A stretch of DNA of 64,000 nucleotides, from assembly GCF_010729305.1 (NCBI RefSeq), contig NZ_AP022574.1, positions 4,774,001 through 4,838,000 on the forward strand. Reading direction: 5' to 3'. The notes under the pieces were generated by a model. It had not been told where the DNA came from and made no database searches. It worked only from the letters and a program-made list of their open reading frames with translations. Positions 62,247 to 64,000 of this stretch are shown here, piece after piece; the first letter of the stretch is position 1, and each line of letters starts with the position of its first letter. A program made the position numbers and the translations under genes. Source of the DNA: Mycolicibacterium psychrotolerans. Lineage in GTDB: Bacteria > Actinomycetota > Actinomycetes > Mycobacteriales > Mycobacteriaceae.

Positions 62247-62858
62247 TCAGTCGGACAGTCCTTCGACAACGGCCAGCGCAGTGAGGTAGCGGACTTCCTC
62301 CGTGGCAGCGCGGTCGCTAAGGAACTGACCGGAGGCGCCCGCCTGGGCAGCCATCAGCGCGCGGGTGAATGTCTCCGGCGTGACGGTCATCGTCCGGCCG
62401 GTCTTGGCGATCAGCGCGACGAAGATCGCCTGCAGGCCCTCACGGAAGCGTTCGACCTGGGCATCCAGGGCGAGGGCGATCTCGGGCTGATGGGCCGCGC
62501 GAGCCACCAAGGCAGCATGCAGCGCGATGCGCGGTTGATCGGCGACGCCGGCCTTCAGCAAATGGCGCACCACGCGGTCGGTCCTGAGAACGCCTTTGGT
62601 TCGCAGCAGGGGTTCGGCGGTGCTCCGCAACCGCTCGACGAGTGCATCGTTCTGGTGCCCGTACACCTCGAAGAGCAGATCCTCCATGTCGTCATAGCTG
62701 GAGTAGAAGGCCCCACGGGTGTAGCCGGCCGCCCGGCACACCTCCTCGACGCTGAACCAGGTCCGGCCACTGTCCCGGATGAGTTCGTCGGTGGCCTCGA
62801 TCAACCGTGCCCGGGTGTTGCTGCGGCGGCGGGTTTTCGGCGCTTCTGTGACCTTCAC
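62247..62858 (-). CDS. TetR-family regulator
   Basis: 203 aa from GTG 62858 (GGAGAGG 9 nt upstream). HTH: NTRARLIEATDELIRDSGRT, FSVEEVCRAAGYTRGAFYSS, YDDMEDLLFEVY. Helical ligand domain follows. Divergent from the ABC/YhgE genes across a short AT-rich region with repeated CGTATTGAAT boxes, so it likely represses them and itself. Confidence 0.92.
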   Translation of the reverse strand: MKVTEAPKTRRRSNTRARLIEATDELIRDSGRTWFSVEEVCRAAGYTRGAFYSSYDDMEDLLFEVYGHQNDALVERLRSTAEPLLRTKGVLRTDRVVRHLLKAGVADQPRIALHAALVARAAHQPEIALALDAQVERFREGLQAIFVALIAKTGRTMTVTPETFTRALMAAQAGASGQFLSDRAATEEVRYLTALAVVEGLSD

Positions 62859-62880
62859 GACAAACGGCCTCTCCAGCTCG

Positions 62881-62914
62881 ATACATTCCGTATTGAATGC
62901 ATATCGTATTGAAT
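62881..62914. promoter_or_regulatory. Operator-like repeats between TetR and ABC/YhgE genes
   Basis: CGTATTGAAT occurs at 62889-62898 and 62905-62914, 16 bp apart, and ATACATTC at 62881 is a near mirror of GAATGCATAT. The AT-rich patch contrasts with the surrounding GC-rich DNA and touches the ATG at 62916. Confidence 0.5.
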
Positions 62915-62915
62915 C

Positions 62916-63650
62916 ATGGACATGTTCGAGGCAGCAACCGACGAGGCGGCTATGAGCCGGCACGCTGCGGCCGACATTCCGCATCTGCAGGCTGGCGCGG
63001 ACGACGACGCGATCATCGTGGCGCGGGGTCTGACGTTCGACGGCGAGCACGGCCCGCTGTTCCGCGACGTCGACCTGGACCTCGATCGCGGCCTGCACGC
63101 GGTGCACATGCCCGGCGGCCACAGCCAGAAAGCACTGCTGCTCACCCTGGCCGGCCGGCTCAAGCCGAGTGCCGGCACCGTGGCCGTGTTCGGTGAGACC
63201 GCACCGCGGGCCATTCGCCGGCACTGCGCGATCGCGGCTTTCGGCGACATCGACGATCTGGACGAGGCGGTCACGGTGGGAACAGTCGTGACCGAGCAGC
63301 GCCGCTGGCTCGCTCCCCTGTTCGGGCGGTCGCGCGAGCACTCCCACCGAGACGTACTGGCTGAGGTGTTCGGGGATGTCCAACGCCCGGCACCGACCGA
63401 CTACGTCGGCGACATGGGCGATCTGGAGACGTTCCTTCTGCAGATCGCCCTGGCGCTGTGCTCGGACCGACCGGTCCTGGTGGTCGGTGATCTCGAACAG
63501 GTCCGCGACAGCGAACGGCGAGCACAGGCGGCGCAACGCCTCGGCGTCATCGCCGCCGACCGCCTGGTCGTTGTGGGCGTGACGAATTCGCTCGGCGATG
63601 AGGCACCCGAGCACGAAATACACATCCCGAACATCGCGGGGAAGGACTGA
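62916..63650 (+). CDS. Degenerate ABC-type ATPase partner of YhgE/Pip protein
   Basis: 244 aa from ATG 62916; ATG 62952 with GAGG 5 nt upstream is an equally good start. Fold of an ABC nucleotide-binding domain: ARGLTFDGEHGPLFRDVDLD, then MPGGHSQKALLLTLAGRLKP where Walker A should be GxxGxGKS/T but reads GGHSQKA. No LSGGQ is present (GDMGDLETFLLQIALAL instead); a Walker-B-like VLVVGDLEQ remains. ATP hydrolysis is therefore doubtful. Followed 4 nt later by the YhgE gene. Confidence 0.75.
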   Translation: MDMFEAATDEAAMSRHAAADIPHLQAGADDDAIIVARGLTFDGEHGPLFRDVDLDLDRGLHAVHMPGGHSQKALLLTLAGRLKPSAGTVAVFGETAPRAIRRHCAIAAFGDIDDLDEAVTVGTVVTEQRRWLAPLFGRSREHSHRDVLAEVFGDVQRPAPTDYVGDMGDLETFLLQIALALCSDRPVLVVGDLEQVRDSERRAQAAQRLGVIAADRLVVVGVTNSLGDEAPEHEIHIPNIAGKD

Positions 63651-63654
63651 GGAC

Positions 63655-64000
63655 ATGGTGGGCGGACTTGCCCTGGGGTCGGAGATCAAACGCTTCGCCC
63701 GGAATCGGATGACGCGGATCGCCATCGTCGTCTTGATGCTGATGCCGCTGTCCTACGGTGCGCTCTATCTGTGGGCGTACTGGGATCCGTTCGGGCACGT
63801 GAACAAACTGCCGGTGGCACTGGTCAATTCGGACCGGGGCGCCGAGGTTTCCGGTGAGCCGATGAACGTCGGCGCCGAGATCGCTGGCCGGCTCGCCGAT
63901 GATGCAAGCCTGGATTGGCACCTGGTCGACGACGCCGAGGCGCGCGACGGGGTGGCGCACGGCAAGTACTACTTCATGCTGGAACTGCCACCGGACTTCA
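63655..64000 (+). CDS. YhgE/Pip-family membrane protein (N-terminal part, cut by window end)
   Basis: 115 codons visible. GLALGSEIKRFARNRMTRIA, IVVLMLMPLSYGALYLWAYW (TM1), DPFGHVNKLPVALVNSDRGA, GEPMNVGAEIAGRLADD, WHLVDDAEARDGVAHGKYYF, MLELPPDF: the classic YhgE/Pip start, an ABC-2 permease-like protein with a very large outer domain. Relatives serve as phage receptors or in export (type VII-linked). The stop lies outside the window. Confidence 0.92.
   Translation, partial: MVGGLALGSEIKRFARNRMTRIAIVVLMLMPLSYGALYLWAYWDPFGHVNKLPVALVNSDRGAEVSGEPMNVGAEIAGRLADDASLDWHLVDDAEARDGVAHGKYYFMLELPPDF

Noticed and set aside
1..64000. CRISPR arrays, insertion sequences, prophage or tRNA-integrated island
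   Set aside because: No spacer-repeat pattern, transposase or integrase motif was found; the tRNA-Ala has no repeated 3' end in the window.

Overview
The window is high-GC DNA that reads as the chromosome of a fast-growing mycobacterium (Mycolicibacterium-like). The signs are an MmpL transporter, a 13E12-type DUF222/HNH gene behind a mycobacterial SOS box, many LLM-class (F420/FMN) oxidoreductases, a Ddn-like nitroreductase, a DesA3-type desaturase with its reductase, a GjpA-like exported protein, a stand-alone LigD-type polymerase, GTG starts and 4-nt ATGA/GTGA overlaps. No phage, transposase, CRISPR array or rRNA was seen.

Layout. 1-6.5 kb is a scarred stretch: remnants of an MmyB-like regulator and an SDR gene fused head to head, a frameshifted secreted repeat protein, a frameshifted 13E12 gene under an SOS box, and about 230 bp present twice (3' ends of a 13E12 gene and of a carboxylesterase gene) on both sides of glgC. 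6.4-11.9 kb is a tightly coupled minus-strand operon: LLM oxidoreductase, sulfotransferase, DUF1214, VOC, carboxylesterase. 12-15.4 kb holds DUF3297, tRNA-Ala(GGC), an MFS exporter and pgm. 15.4-17.2 kb is a fluoride-exporter operon: two CrcB subunits and one protein with three DUF190 domains. 17.2-25.7 kb carries envelope genes (exported DUF1254/1214-type protein, DUF808, GjpA-like, Gly-rich lipoprotein, HAD phosphatase, MmpL).

25.9-32.8 kb has the LigD-type polymerase and a signalling operon: PAS-ANTAR, STAS, a 1381-aa kinase/receiver/PP2C/anti-sigma-kinase hybrid, and STAS. 33-44 kb has an AAA-LuxR regulator, a methyltransferase, an APC permease, a small plus-strand operon (LLM, APH-like, SnoaL, VOC) and a second sulfotransferase/DUF1214 locus with a TetR regulator. 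44-49 kb has two GH13 alpha-glucan/trehalose-type enzymes and a coupled LLM flavoprotein; with glgC and pgm the window holds several alpha-glucan genes. 49-53.7 kb has a lipoprotein that fuses a lytic transglycosylase to an AmiA/DUF1460 peptidoglycan hydrolase, an SDR, DUF2252 and a Ddn-like protein.

53.9-64 kb has a CrtI-like oxidoreductase, a PucR-type regulator divergent from the reductase/desaturase pair across a 17-bp palindrome, a transmembrane Ser/Thr kinase whose 3' end is partly duplicated 1.3 kb downstream, a DUF4189 secreted protein, and a TetR / degenerate ABC ATPase / YhgE-Pip locus cut by the right edge.

The best candidates for something undescribed are the CrcB pair with a one-chain triple PII-like protein, the all-in-one phosphorelay/partner-switch operon, the recurring sulfotransferase-DUF1214 neighbourhood, and the transglycosylase-amidase fusion. 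All function calls come from reading motifs; no database search was run.
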